Positions 9,051 through 16,613 of a DNA stretch of 64,000 bases are shown here, piece after piece. Below the pieces are notes generated by a model, which saw only the letters and a list, made by a program, of their open reading frames with translations, had not been told where the DNA came from and made no database searches. Within the stretch, counting starts at the first letter, position 1. Each line of letters starts with the position of its first letter. Both the position numbers and the translations under genes were made by a program. The DNA is from Flavobacteriales bacterium. Lineage in GTDB: Bacteria; Bacteroidota; Bacteroidia; Flavobacteriales_F; PHOS-HE28. The stretch spans positions 248,001 to 312,000 of the forward strand of contig JACJZI010000004.1 in the NCBI GenBank assembly GCA_020635655.1, read 5' to 3'.

Positions 9051-9739
9051 AGAACACGGTCCTGCTCATCGGCTTGTCCGGCGTCATCCTCGTCGGCGGT
9101 TGCAGAAAGGAAGATGCAAATGGTCCCGTGGACCTGGGGCATGGCTATTTTCCGACGGATGTCGGGCACTGGGTCGAATACGATGTGGATACGGCGTGGC
9201 TGAACGAGAACGACCAGATCTCAGGGCATCGTTACTACCACCTGCGCGAACTGCTGGAATCCGCCTTTACCGATGCTGAAGGGCGAACGGCGCAGCGCAT
9301 CGAGCGCTACGTGCTCGACAGCCTGGGCGACTGGGTGATCCATGACGTTTGGGCACAAACGCGGAGCGCGACGGCCGCCGAACGCACCGAGGAGAACCGG
9401 CGGTACCTCAAGTTGACCTTCCCCACGCACAATGGGGAGTATTGGGACCTGAACGTCTACAACACCCAGGAACCGATCGAAGTCGAATTCCAGGATGTGG
9501 ACCAGCCCTGGTCGGCGAACGGCCTGCATTTCGACAGCACCGTCACCGTGCGCAGCACCTTCCTGAACAATCTGGTGGATACCCTGATCTACATCGAACG
9601 CTACGCAAAGCATGCAGGACTGGTGTACCGGCAGGTGGACAGCAGCAATACGCAGTTCATCTTCCTCGATACGCTCCCGCCCGTGCCGCGTACCCGTGGT
9701 TGGTATCTCCATCAGACCATCACGGCATACGGCCCATGA
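9047..9739 (+). CDS. lipoprotein of unknown function
   Basis: A 230-residue lipoprotein: signal peptide with lipobox VGGC, Cys19 as the acylation site (MKNTVLLIGLSGVILVGGC), followed by a charged linker. The mature part (TDVGHWVEYDVDTAWL, later YLKLTFPTHNGEYWDLNVYN and HAGLVYRQVD) looks like an all-beta extracytoplasmic domain. Bacteroidota have many such lipoproteins, but I cannot assign a domain name. It is sandwiched by ATGA overlaps between mnmA and the S8 protease, so it is probably made together with that protease. No catalytic motif is seen. Confidence 0.85.
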   Translation: MKNTVLLIGLSGVILVGGCRKEDANGPVDLGHGYFPTDVGHWVEYDVDTAWLNENDQISGHRYYHLRELLESAFTDAEGRTAQRIERYVLDSLGDWVIHDVWAQTRSATAAERTEENRRYLKLTFPTHNGEYWDLNVYNTQEPIEVEFQDVDQPWSANGLHFDSTVTVRSTFLNNLVDTLIYIERYAKHAGLVYRQVDSSNTQFIFLDTLPPVPRTRGWYLHQTITAYGP

Positions 9740-11409
9740 TCCGGCGCGGGACCTTCGTGCTTTTCGTGGTGTGCTCCCTCGGGAGCCGCGCGCAGACCGC
9801 ACCGGCCACCTATCGGGTGGCCTTTACGGACAAGACGAACACGCCATTCAGCATCGACCATCCGGAGGCCTTCCTCAGCCAGCGGGCCATCGATCGGCGC
9901 CTTCGCCAGGAAATCGCCATCGATGAACTGGACCTGCCCGTGGACCCGGCCTATGTGGATGCGCTGATGGCGGCCGGTGCGTTCCAGCTCATGTACCGGA
10001 GCAAATGGACCAACTCCGTCACGATCCGCAGCACGGATACGCTCGCGCTGGATTCCATCGGCGACCTGTACTTCGTTTCATCCGTTCGAATGGTGGGAAG
10101 TGGGGATGGACACCCTCGCCGGGTCGGGGACAAGTTCGACCCGGCAGCTCCGAAAGGCATGATCGGGGGATACTACGAGCCGATCTACGGTGAGAGCTAT
10201 CGGCAGATCGAGATGCTGAACGGCCACCTGCTGCATGCCGCAGGAGCGGAAGGGCAGGGCATGTGCATCGGCATCCTCGATTCAGGCTTCGACCATGCGG
10301 ATTCACTACCGGCCTTCGCCGAACTGTTCGCACGTGGGGGCATCCTGATGACCGAGGACGTGGTGGACGAGGACGGCGATGTGTACCACGAACATTGGCA
10401 TGGCCGCACCGTGCTCTCCTGCATGGCCGGCCGGATCGATGGCCACCTGTTGGGTACCGCGCCACTTGCCGACTTCGTGCTGGTCCGCACCGAGAACGCG
10501 AACTCCGAGTACATCGTGGAGGAGGACAATTGGGTGCGGGGCGCCGAGCTTTGTGACAGCATGGGGTGCGATGTGCTGAACACCTCCCTGGGATATACCA
10601 CGTTCGATGACAGCCTTCAGGACCACACCTATGGGGACATGAACGGCACAACGGCCAGGATCAGCATCGCCGCCTCGATCGCCGCGACCAGGGGCATGGT
10701 GGTGGTGGTAAGCGCCGGGAACAGCGGTGACAAGGACTGGCACTACATCGGAGCACCGGCGGATGCGGAAGGGATCCTTGCCGTCGGGGCCGTGGGACCG
10801 GACCGTTCCGTCGCCGCGTTCAGCTCAAGGGGGCCCAGCAGCGACGGCCGTGTGAAACCGGACGTTGCAGCCGTTGGCCTTCACGCCTATGGTCTGGGGT
10901 TCGATGGGGACCAGGTGGAGTCGATCAATGGCACCTCCTTCAGTGGACCGATACTGGCGGGAGGACTGGCGTGCCTCTGGCAATTGCATCCCGACCGTTC
11001 GGCCGAGGAGATCCGACAGGCGGTGATCCAAAGTGCCTCGCACCACGCGCATCCCGATGATGACCTTGGCTACGGCATACCCGACCTTTGGCGCGCACAC
11101 CTGCTCCTGGGTGGCACGGACCTGACCGGATTGGCCAACGCCACGTTCCTGGAGGTCATGCCCGTGCCATTCACCGATCATTTCGAACTGGCACTTTTCA
11201 CGGGCGATGCGGACAGATCGGAGATCCGCCTGTACGGCCCCGACGGTCGCCAGGTCTGGGAGGCCAACAAAGCCCTTGACCCGCACACCTACCAACGACT
11301 GTGGCTCGGTGACGCCGCGTTGCGCGGGCTCAGCGCTGGCGCGTATGTCATGGTTGTGGACCTCGGCAGTGCGCATCTGCGGCGCAGCATCGTGAAGGCC
11401 GTTCGATGA
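9736..11409 (+). CDS. secreted S8 subtilisin-like protease with T9SS C-terminal domain
   Basis: A 557-residue subtilase. The signal peptide (to about 20) is followed by an inhibitor-like pro-region and a catalytic domain with Asp182 (GILDSGFDH), His222 (HWHGRTV), oxyanion Asn329 (SAGNSG) and Ser401 (NGTSFSGP), so the triad is complete. The final 85 residues (a P-V-P-F start, RLYGPDGRQVW, GLSAGAYVMVV, ending SIVKAVR) fit a T9SS type-A sorting domain. The enzyme is therefore expected to be exported and attached to, or released from, the cell surface. The start overlaps the lipoprotein stop and its stop overlaps aat (ATGA in both cases). Confidence 0.92.
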   Translation: MIRRGTFVLFVVCSLGSRAQTAPATYRVAFTDKTNTPFSIDHPEAFLSQRAIDRRLRQEIAIDELDLPVDPAYVDALMAAGAFQLMYRSKWTNSVTIRSTDTLALDSIGDLYFVSSVRMVGSGDGHPRRVGDKFDPAAPKGMIGGYYEPIYGESYRQIEMLNGHLLHAAGAEGQGMCIGILDSGFDHADSLPAFAELFARGGILMTEDVVDEDGDVYHEHWHGRTVLSCMAGRIDGHLLGTAPLADFVLVRTENANSEYIVEEDNWVRGAELCDSMGCDVLNTSLGYTTFDDSLQDHTYGDMNGTTARISIAASIAATRGMVVVVSAGNSGDKDWHYIGAPADAEGILAVGAVGPDRSVAAFSSRGPSSDGRVKPDVAAVGLHAYGLGFDGDQVESINGTSFSGPILAGGLACLWQLHPDRSAEEIRQAVIQSASHHAHPDDDLGYGIPDLWRAHLLLGGTDLTGLANATFLEVMPVPFTDHFELALFTGDADRSEIRLYGPDGRQVWEANKALDPHTYQRLWLGDAALRGLSAGAYVMVVDLGSAHLRRSIVKAVR

Positions 11410-11999
11410 GCCTTCCCTCGCGATCGCCGGACGCCATGGACCCCCGCCTGCTCCTGCAGGCTTACACACTCGGCATGTTCCCCATGGGGGATGCGGATGG
11501 CAGGATCCAATGGTATCTGCCCCGGACCCGGGCGGTATTCCCGCTCCTTCCCCTTCCGATCCCACGCTCCGTGCAGGCCCTGCGTCGGTCGGGTCGTTTC
11601 CTGTGCACACATGACCGCGAATTCGAACGGGTAATGCGCGCATGCGCGGACCGGCCCAGCACGTGGATCACAGAAGCGATGATCACCGCTTACGGTGCGC
11701 TACATCGGAGCGGCCACGCCCATTCCGTGGAGGTGTGGGAGAACGGCGAATTGGTCGGCGGGCTCTATGGCGTGCATATCGGATCGGCCTTTTTCGGGGA
11801 GAGCATGTTCCATCGGCGCCCCAATGCCTCGCGCTTCGCCTTCCACCATACACATGAACATCTGATACGTCAGTGTTTCAAATTGCACGACGCACAGCTC
11901 TTGAATCCGTTCACCGGATCGCTGGGGGCACGGGAAATGGAACGGGATCTGTTCGAACAGGAGCTTCGTGGAGCGATCTCCATCCATCGACCGTTCTGA
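11406..11999 (+). CDS. aat: leucyl/phenylalanyl-tRNA--protein transferase
   Basis: Aat attaches Leu or Phe from aminoacyl-tRNA to proteins with N-terminal Arg or Lys, marking them for ClpS/ClpAP degradation (N-end rule). The 197-residue protein shows the family's N-terminal AYTLGMFPMGD, the RFLCTHDREFERVMRACA region, TWITEAMITAYGALHRSGHAHSVEVW (in two segments) and GLYGVHIGSAFFGESMFH, i.e. the GNAT-like catalytic core. It starts four bases inside the protease gene. The DUF2141 gene follows after 10 nt. Confidence 0.95.
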   Translation: MSLPSRSPDAMDPRLLLQAYTLGMFPMGDADGRIQWYLPRTRAVFPLLPLPIPRSVQALRRSGRFLCTHDREFERVMRACADRPSTWITEAMITAYGALHRSGHAHSVEVWENGELVGGLYGVHIGSAFFGESMFHRRPNASRFAFHHTHEHLIRQCFKLHDAQLLNPFTGSLGAREMERDLFEQELRGAISIHRPF

Positions 12000-12009
12000 A
12001 CTTCGTGCC

Positions 12010-12450
12010 ATGCCGCAATTCCTGAGCATCCTGATCATCCTCATTCCCCTGTGGCTTCGTGCCCAAGGCGAGCTCACCGTGACCGTCCACCTGCCTGCCG
12101 AGGCCCCATCGGGTGCGCTGCACCTGGCGCTATGTCCGGACGATGATGCGTTCCGGACCGTACAGGGCTGCCGCGAAGAGGTCCTGACCGTCCGTGGGGA
12201 CCGGGGTGTGCTCCACTTCCCCCATGCACCGGCCGGGACCTATGCGGTGAAAGTGTTCCTGGATGTGAACGGGAATGGTGTGCTCGACAAGAACGAACTG
12301 GGCATCCCGCAGGAACCGGTCGGATTCAGCAATGACGCGATCGGACGGATGGGGCCCGCTTCCTTCAAGGATGCCTCGTTCGCATTCGATGGAACGGATG
12401 CGGGGATCGACCTGACCCTTCGCGTACCCCCTCGGATGCAGCAGCATTGA
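12010..12450 (+). CDS. DUF2141-family secreted protein
   Basis: A 146-residue secreted protein: a short signal peptide (MPQFLSILIILIPLWLRAQ) and a DUF2141 domain. Key signs are GTYAVKVFLDVNGNGVLDKNELGIP, the typical D-x-N-x-N-x-x-L-D Ca-binding-like loop of this family, and EPVGFSNDA. Function is unknown; DUF2141 proteins are small beta-sandwich exported proteins common in Bacteroidota. It is the last plus-strand gene of the operon that begins with the MORN protein and is convergent with kdsC, with only 4 nt between stops. Confidence 0.85.
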   Translation: MPQFLSILIILIPLWLRAQGELTVTVHLPAEAPSGALHLALCPDDDAFRTVQGCREEVLTVRGDRGVLHFPHAPAGTYAVKVFLDVNGNGVLDKNELGIPQEPVGFSNDAIGRMGPASFKDASFAFDGTDAGIDLTLRVPPRMQQH

Positions 12451-12454
12451 CCCC

Positions 12455-13132
12455 TCAGCGCGGGTTGCGGACCACGGTGGTGTCCACCGCGTTCCTATCG
12501 GCCAGATAGGCCTTGTATGGATCGGAATAGAGCAGGCGGTGTTCCACCACCTCGTCATAACGTCCCATGAGCGCGAGCAGCAGTTCACAGGCCTCGCGAA
12601 GACCATGACGTCCACCGTTCAGATGCGTCAACAGATCGGCGTCGAGCTTTGAGCTGACGTAGTTCTCGAAAAGCGGGCTCGCGGGCTGGTCGACCATGAT
12701 CCGCAATCCACAGCGCCGCGCCAGGGGCAGGTCCAGCACATCATCGAAGAAGAACGCCACCTGCTTGTCATCGATGGCATGGGTGTTCCGGAACTGCTCC
12801 AAGGCCTCCAACTTGTGCGTGAACCCCATGTAGACCGCGTGCAGGTGCTCGCGTTGCGCGAAGTGTTCCGCTGTTGGATTGTGCTGGCCCGTGATGATCG
12901 CGCACACGGGCAGTCGCCGGTTCACGAGCCAAAGTCCGAACCGAAGCAGGTTCAGGCCCATGCTGTCGACCTCACTGAAGGGACTACCGCCATCAGGGTC
13001 CTTCCAGCCATCGTTGAACACCCCGTCCCAATCCAGCAGCAGGCAGCGCACACCGGCGAGGCTTCGCTGGAGGTGGTCCGGCGGCCGAAGGAATCGTGTT
13101 CCCAGCCGCGAGAAAGTGCGCAGGTCGTTCAT
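12455..13132 (-). CDS. kdsC: KdsC-like HAD phosphatase (Kdo 8-phosphate phosphatase)
   Basis: A HAD-superfamily phosphatase of the KdsC/YrbI type, which removes phosphate from Kdo 8-phosphate. Motif I is LLDWDGVFNDG at residues 32-42 (both Asp kept), with IITGQHN as the loop and motif IV as FFFDDVLDLPLARRCG. MGFTHKLEAL matches the YQG..dK segment. At 225 residues it is longer than E. coli KdsC (about 188), with an N-terminal 30-residue extension and a C-terminal tail of about 40. It is the last gene of the cassette kdsA-transaldolase/CBS, with a 1-nt gap to the fusion. Related NeuA-linked or KdnB-type phosphatases are the alternative, but context favours Kdo. Confidence 0.85.
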   Translation of the reverse strand: MNDLRTFSRLGTRFLRPPDHLQRSLAGVRCLLLDWDGVFNDGWKDPDGGSPFSEVDSMGLNLLRFGLWLVNRRLPVCAIITGQHNPTAEHFAQREHLHAVYMGFTHKLEALEQFRNTHAIDDKQVAFFFDDVLDLPLARRCGLRIMVDQPASPLFENYVSSKLDADLLTHLNGGRHGLREACELLLALMGRYDEVVEHRLLYSDPYKAYLADRNAVDTTVVRNPR

Positions 13133-13133
13133 C

Positions 13134-14156
13134 TCAACCCGCGATCGCCTTCATCAGGTCCTGGATATCGAGCATGCCGAGCTGCTTGCCGTTCTCGCTC
13201 ACGCTCAAGGTATCCACCTTGTGCTCCTTGAAGGCCTTCTGCGCATCGTCGAGCAGAGCTTCCGGGCTGATGATGAACGGGGGGTCGAACTTCAGTGCGC
13301 TCAACTTCTTCGCAAGGAACCTGTTGCCCTCCTTTTCCAGGCCACGGCGCAGGCCCCCGTCGGTGAAGACACCCTTGTTCCTCCCCTTCGCATCCACGAC
13401 CATCACCGCTCCGAAACCATGCTTCGTCATCTCGACCAGGGCCTGGCTGACCGTGGCGCCTTCCTTGACGATCGGATTGGCACGGGAGACCACGTCCTTC
13501 ACCTTCATGGTGATCAGGCGGGTGTCCACATAGAACTGCTGCGTGCCGATCGCGGTGAAGTGGTTGTCGGTGAGCTGCTTCATGATCTTCCAAGGCACGG
13601 TGATCGTGTGCACACCGATGTCCACCGCGTTCCGCACATGTTCAATGGTGCGCACGCTGCTGAACATGATCTTGGTGTCGTAGCCATAGTAGTTCACGGC
13701 CCGCACGCATTGTTCGACCAGGGCGAGCGCATCGTGGCCCTGGTCCTGCAGCCGTCCCACGAGGGGGCATACGTAACTGGCCCCGGCCTGCATGGCCATG
13801 TAGGCCTGCTGGATGGTATAGACCAGGTGGACGTTCACCTGGATGCCCTTGTTGCGCAGGGTCCGGCAGGCCCGAAGGCCCTCCAGGCTCACGGGGATCT
13901 TGAAGACCGTGGTGTCCTTCTTCAGGCCCATTCGCAATTGGCGGTCCGCCTCCTTCACGATCTCCTCGGCGGTCTCCCCCAAGGCCTCCACTTGAAGGAC
14001 GGGCACCTTCTTGGCCAGGTCAAGGATCATCCTGTCGATGTCCTTCACACCACCGCGATGCATGAAGGTGGGCGTGGTGGTCAGTCCGGAAAGGAAGCCG
14101 AGCTTGAAGGCCTCATCGATCTCTTTGGGATCGGCGCTGTCGAGATAGAGCTCCAT
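13134..14156 (-). CDS. transaldolase/FSA-like barrel fused to a KdsD-type CBS pair
   Basis: A 340-residue two-part protein. Residues 1-212 are a small transaldolase/fructose-6-phosphate-aldolase barrel starting MELYLDSADP, with Asp6, the Schiff-base lysine Lys86 in FKIPVSLEGL, and YVCPLVGR at 128-135. Residues 217-340 are two CBS motifs that strongly resemble the tail of arabinose-5-phosphate isomerase (KdsD/KpsF), including GVFTDGGLRRGLE. No SIS isomerase domain is present. Oddities relative to E. coli FsaA (from memory): the TTNP motif is TTTP, so Asn28 becomes Thr, and the catalytic Tyr131 equivalent is Leu132. It lies between kdsA (58 nt upstream) and kdsC (1 nt downstream). I infer a role in Kdo precursor supply or its control; plain transaldolase is the alternative. 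Confidence 0.9.
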   Translation of the reverse strand: MELYLDSADPKEIDEAFKLGFLSGLTTTPTFMHRGGVKDIDRMILDLAKKVPVLQVEALGETAEEIVKEADRQLRMGLKKDTTVFKIPVSLEGLRACRTLRNKGIQVNVHLVYTIQQAYMAMQAGASYVCPLVGRLQDQGHDALALVEQCVRAVNYYGYDTKIMFSSVRTIEHVRNAVDIGVHTITVPWKIMKQLTDNHFTAIGTQQFYVDTRLITMKVKDVVSRANPIVKEGATVSQALVEMTKHGFGAVMVVDAKGRNKGVFTDGGLRRGLEKEGNRFLAKKLSALKFDPPFIISPEALLDDAQKAFKEHKVDTLSVSENGKQLGMLDIQDLMKAIAG

Positions 14157-14164
14157 GTCGAATT

Positions 14165-14188
14165 GAAAAGCTGAAGGGTGAAAGCTGA
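14165..14188. repeat. heptanucleotide repeat (GAAAGCT-type)
   Basis: A run of about three units, one of them 8 nt long (GAAAAGCT/GAAGGGT/GAAAGCT) followed by GA, sits in the 58-nt gap between kdsA and the fusion gene. It closely matches the repeat at 32070-32095. Confidence 0.55.
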
Positions 14189-14214
14189 TGGACGCTATGC
14201 AGGATGATCTTGGC

Positions 14215-15060
14215 TCACATCGTTACGGACCGCTCCCTGTGGGTCACTTCCACATCGTGCAGGTCAAGGAGGGGCTTGAGGAATTCCTCCAGGTCGTACA
14301 CGCAGAGCTGACTTGCCGCATCGCAGAGCGCTTCGCTCGGATCGGGATGGGTCTCGATGAACACGCCATCCACGCCCGCCGCCACGCCCGCACGCGCGAT
14401 CGTGGGCATCACCTCGCGGTTGCCACCACGTGGATCGGCGCTGGGAATGCCGTATTTGCGGATGCTGTGCGTGATGTCGAAGACCAACGGGTAACCGGTG
14501 CTGCGCAGATGGAAGAACGCGCGGGGATCGACGACCAGGTCATTGTAACCGAACGTGTATCCGCGTTCGGTCAGGATGATCCGCGAATTCCCGACGCTCT
14601 CGCATTTCTGGGCGGGCTTGATCATGTTCTCCGGCGCCAGGAACTGGCCATGCTTGAGATTGATCACCGCGCCGGTCCTTGCCGCCTCCGTGACCAGGGT
14701 GGTCTGCATGCAGAGGTAGGCGGGGATCTGCAGGACGTCCACCACCTCGGCTGCAGGACCGGCCTGACCCGGGTAGTGGATGTCGGTGAGGATGGGGAAA
14801 CCGAAGTCCATTTTGATCCGTGCAAGCACTTTCAGGCCCTCCTCCAGGCCCGGGCCCTGGTAGAAGTCGACGCTGCTCCGGTTGTCCTTGGTGAAACTGC
14901 TCTTGAAGATCACGGGGACCTTCATGCGTTCGCTCACCTCCTTCAGTTTTTCCGCGGTGCGCAGCATCACATCCTCACTCTCGATCACGCACGGTCCCGA
15001 GATGAGGAACAACCGGTCACTGCCGCATTCGATCCGGCCGACTTGGACGATCTTGGTCAT
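14215..15060 (-). CDS. kdsA: 3-deoxy-8-phosphooctulonate (Kdo-8-P) synthase
   Basis: KdsA condenses arabinose 5-phosphate with phosphoenolpyruvate to Kdo 8-phosphate, the committed step to the lipopolysaccharide inner-core sugar. The 281-residue barrel has SGPCVIES (Cys24), FKSSFTKDNRSS, GFPILTDIHYPGQ, KHGQFLAP, FDITHSIR and GVFIETHPDPSEALCD. Cys24 at this position marks the metal-dependent class II enzymes (E. coli has Asn there). The start at MTKIVQVG was chosen because an exact promoter element lies 6 nt upstream and an upstream extension has no homology signal. First gene of the Kdo cassette. Confidence 0.97.
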   Translation of the reverse strand: MTKIVQVGRIECGSDRLFLISGPCVIESEDVMLRTAEKLKEVSERMKVPVIFKSSFTKDNRSSVDFYQGPGLEEGLKVLARIKMDFGFPILTDIHYPGQAGPAAEVVDVLQIPAYLCMQTTLVTEAARTGAVINLKHGQFLAPENMIKPAQKCESVGNSRIILTERGYTFGYNDLVVDPRAFFHLRSTGYPLVFDITHSIRKYGIPSADPRGGNREVMPTIARAGVAAGVDGVFIETHPDPSEALCDAASQLCVYDLEEFLKPLLDLHDVEVTHRERSVTM

Positions 15061-15066
15061 GGGCCG

Positions 15067-15074
15067 CAAAGGTA
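15067..15074 (-). promoter_or_regulatory. -7 promoter element TACCTTTG for kdsA
   Basis: Reads CAAAGGTA on the plus strand, i.e. TACCTTTG on the minus strand. It ends 6 nt before the kdsA ATG, pointing to a leaderless transcript for the Kdo cassette. Confidence 0.65.
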
Positions 15075-15094
15075 CCCAGCCGCATCGATCGCGA

Positions 15095-15709
15095 TCATGC
15101 GAAGCGGGCGTGGAGCAGACGCTTGTCGTCCAGGAAACCTTCCAGCACATCACCCCGTTCGATCGGCCCCACGCCGGCCGGGGTGCCTGTGAACAGGAGA
15201 TCCCCGGGCTCGATCGTGATGTACCGGGAAACGTGGTGCACCAGCTTTGTGACGGGATGGATCATGTCCGCGGTACGTCCTTCCTGGACAGGATCTCCAT
15301 TGCGAAGCAAGCGCAGTCGGAACGCCTGCAGGTCCGTGGCGGAGGTCATCGGCAGATGCACATCCCCGATCACGGCGCTGCCATCGAACGCCTTGGCCTT
15401 CTCCCAGGGCAGGCCCTTTCTTTTGAGTTCCTCCTGGACGGCACGTGCGGTCAGGTCCAGTCCGAGGGTGATGCTGGCGATCATCCCGGGCGCCATGGCC
15501 TCGGGGATGTCCTTCGCATACGTATCGAACGAGACCACCAGTTCGAGCTCGTGATGGATCGGTCCGAGATGTTCGGGCAGATGCAGGGGCTTGTCGGTGA
15601 GCGCCACTGCCGTGAAGGGCTTCAGAAAGAGGACGGGCTCCTCCGGGACAATGTTCCCAAGCTCATGCGCGTGGTCGGCGTAGTTGCGGCCGATGCAGAA
15701 GATCTTCAT
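15095..15709 (-). CDS. fumarylacetoacetate hydrolase (FAH)-family protein
   Basis: A 204-residue single-domain FAH-family enzyme. Members hydrolyse acylpyruvates, decarboxylate or tautomerise oxaloacetate, or act in aromatic degradation. Motifs visible are IGRNYADHAHELG at the start, LFLKP, GPIHHELELVV (metal-binding Glu pair), ITLGLDLTARA, and the closing GDLLFTGTPAGVGPIERGD. No degradation pathway genes are nearby, so an oxaloacetate tautomerase/FAHD1-like housekeeping role is the most economical guess. It lies 34 nt upstream of kdsA but kdsA has its own promoter. No promoter match is seen for this gene; it may be read from the exonuclease gene. Confidence 0.88.
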   Translation of the reverse strand: MKIFCIGRNYADHAHELGNIVPEEPVLFLKPFTAVALTDKPLHLPEHLGPIHHELELVVSFDTYAKDIPEAMAPGMIASITLGLDLTARAVQEELKRKGLPWEKAKAFDGSAVIGDVHLPMTSATDLQAFRLRLLRNGDPVQEGRTADMIHPVTKLVHHVSRYITIEPGDLLFTGTPAGVGPIERGDVLEGFLDDKRLLHARFA

Positions 15710-15773
15710 GGTTGGCGCGGCGATCGATGTGCGTAGGATTGCCCGGGTGGTTCGCTCGAACCGTGCGGAAAGA

Positions 15774-16544
15774 TCAGGCGAGCGTGTCCGCCAACACGCC
15801 TTTCATGATGGCCAACGTGGTTCCCGGCAGTTCGGCCTTGGTCATGAGCCATTGCATGTAACCGGGGTCGTTGCGCCCCACCTGTTCCAAAGGCCATCCG
15901 CGGTACTTGCCGAATGCCAGGCACACCGTCCCGGATGCATCGAAGGTCAACTTACCCGCGGGATCGGGGCTTCGGTCGCAATCACCACTGAACTCGCCCA
16001 GTTGGTCCACGTCCACGGGCAGCTCCGGATAGCGCTCCAGTTGGGCGAGCAGCACCTCGGCGGTGGCCTCCACATCGGCGAGGGCATCATGCGCCCCGAC
16101 CAGTTCACCTCCGAGATAGAACCGAACGGCCGCGCCGAGGTCACGCGGCTCCATCTTGTGGAAGATCCGTTGGACGTCGACGATCCTGAGGGAGGAGGTA
16201 TCCCAGTTGCGCCCGATGCGATGCAATTCCTCGGCAAGCAGGGGCACGTCGAACCGCAGGCAATTGAAACCACCCAGGTCACAACCTCGGAGAAGCTCAA
16301 GAAGTTCATCCGCAAGCGCCTCCAGGGTCGGCGCATCGGCCACGTCGGCATCGGTGATGTGATGCACGGCGGTGGCCTCCGGCGGGATGGGAATGCCGGG
16401 ATCCACCAGGCTTTTCCAGCTCAAGCGACCTCCATTGGGATCCATGACCACGACCCCGATCTGGACGATGCGGTCGCTTCCGATGCGGACACCGGTGGTC
16501 TCCAGGTCGAAGAAAGCCAGGGGACGTTCCAACTTCAGGCGCAT
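15774..16544 (-). CDS. DEDDh 3'-5' exonuclease (DnaQ-like) with C-terminal ExoX-type motif
   Basis: A 256-residue exonuclease with the RNase T/DnaQ fold. Metal ligands are in FFDLETTG (Asp, Glu), GGFNCLRFDVPLL (Asp) and GAHDALADVEAT (His, Asp), so DEDDh is complete. The C-terminal 70 residues (FGKYRGWPLEQVGRNDPGYMQWLM) match the small DUF3820/ExoX C-terminal motif seen on stand-alone Bacteroidota exonucleases. The ATG at 16544 is preferred to a TTG two codons upstream. CAAAGGTG (16548-16555) is one base off the -7 element. A role in repair or in polymerase III proofreading is possible; the isolated context does not decide. Confidence 0.88.
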   Translation of the reverse strand: MRLKLERPLAFFDLETTGVRIGSDRIVQIGVVVMDPNGGRLSWKSLVDPGIPIPPEATAVHHITDADVADAPTLEALADELLELLRGCDLGGFNCLRFDVPLLAEELHRIGRNWDTSSLRIVDVQRIFHKMEPRDLGAAVRFYLGGELVGAHDALADVEATAEVLLAQLERYPELPVDVDQLGEFSGDCDRSPDPAGKLTFDASGTVCLAFGKYRGWPLEQVGRNDPGYMQWLMTKAELPGTTLAIMKGVLADTLA

Positions 16545-16561
16545 GCACAAAGGTGTGCAAT

Positions 16562-16590
16562 GAAAAAGCCCCGGTGTTCGCCGGGGCTCT
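16562..16590 (-). terminator. rho-independent terminator
   Basis: On the minus strand an 8-bp perfect stem (AGCCCCGG/CCGGGGCT) with a 6-nt loop is followed by five T residues. It lies 24 nt after the stop of the TPR/PD40 gene and separates it from the exonuclease gene. Confidence 0.85.
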
Positions 16591-16613
16591 TCGAGTTCTT
16601 CACGATCGTCGCA

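Noticed and set aside
12879..14174. A 431-codon open frame on the plus strand
   Set aside because: Antisense to kdsC and the transaldolase/CBS gene.
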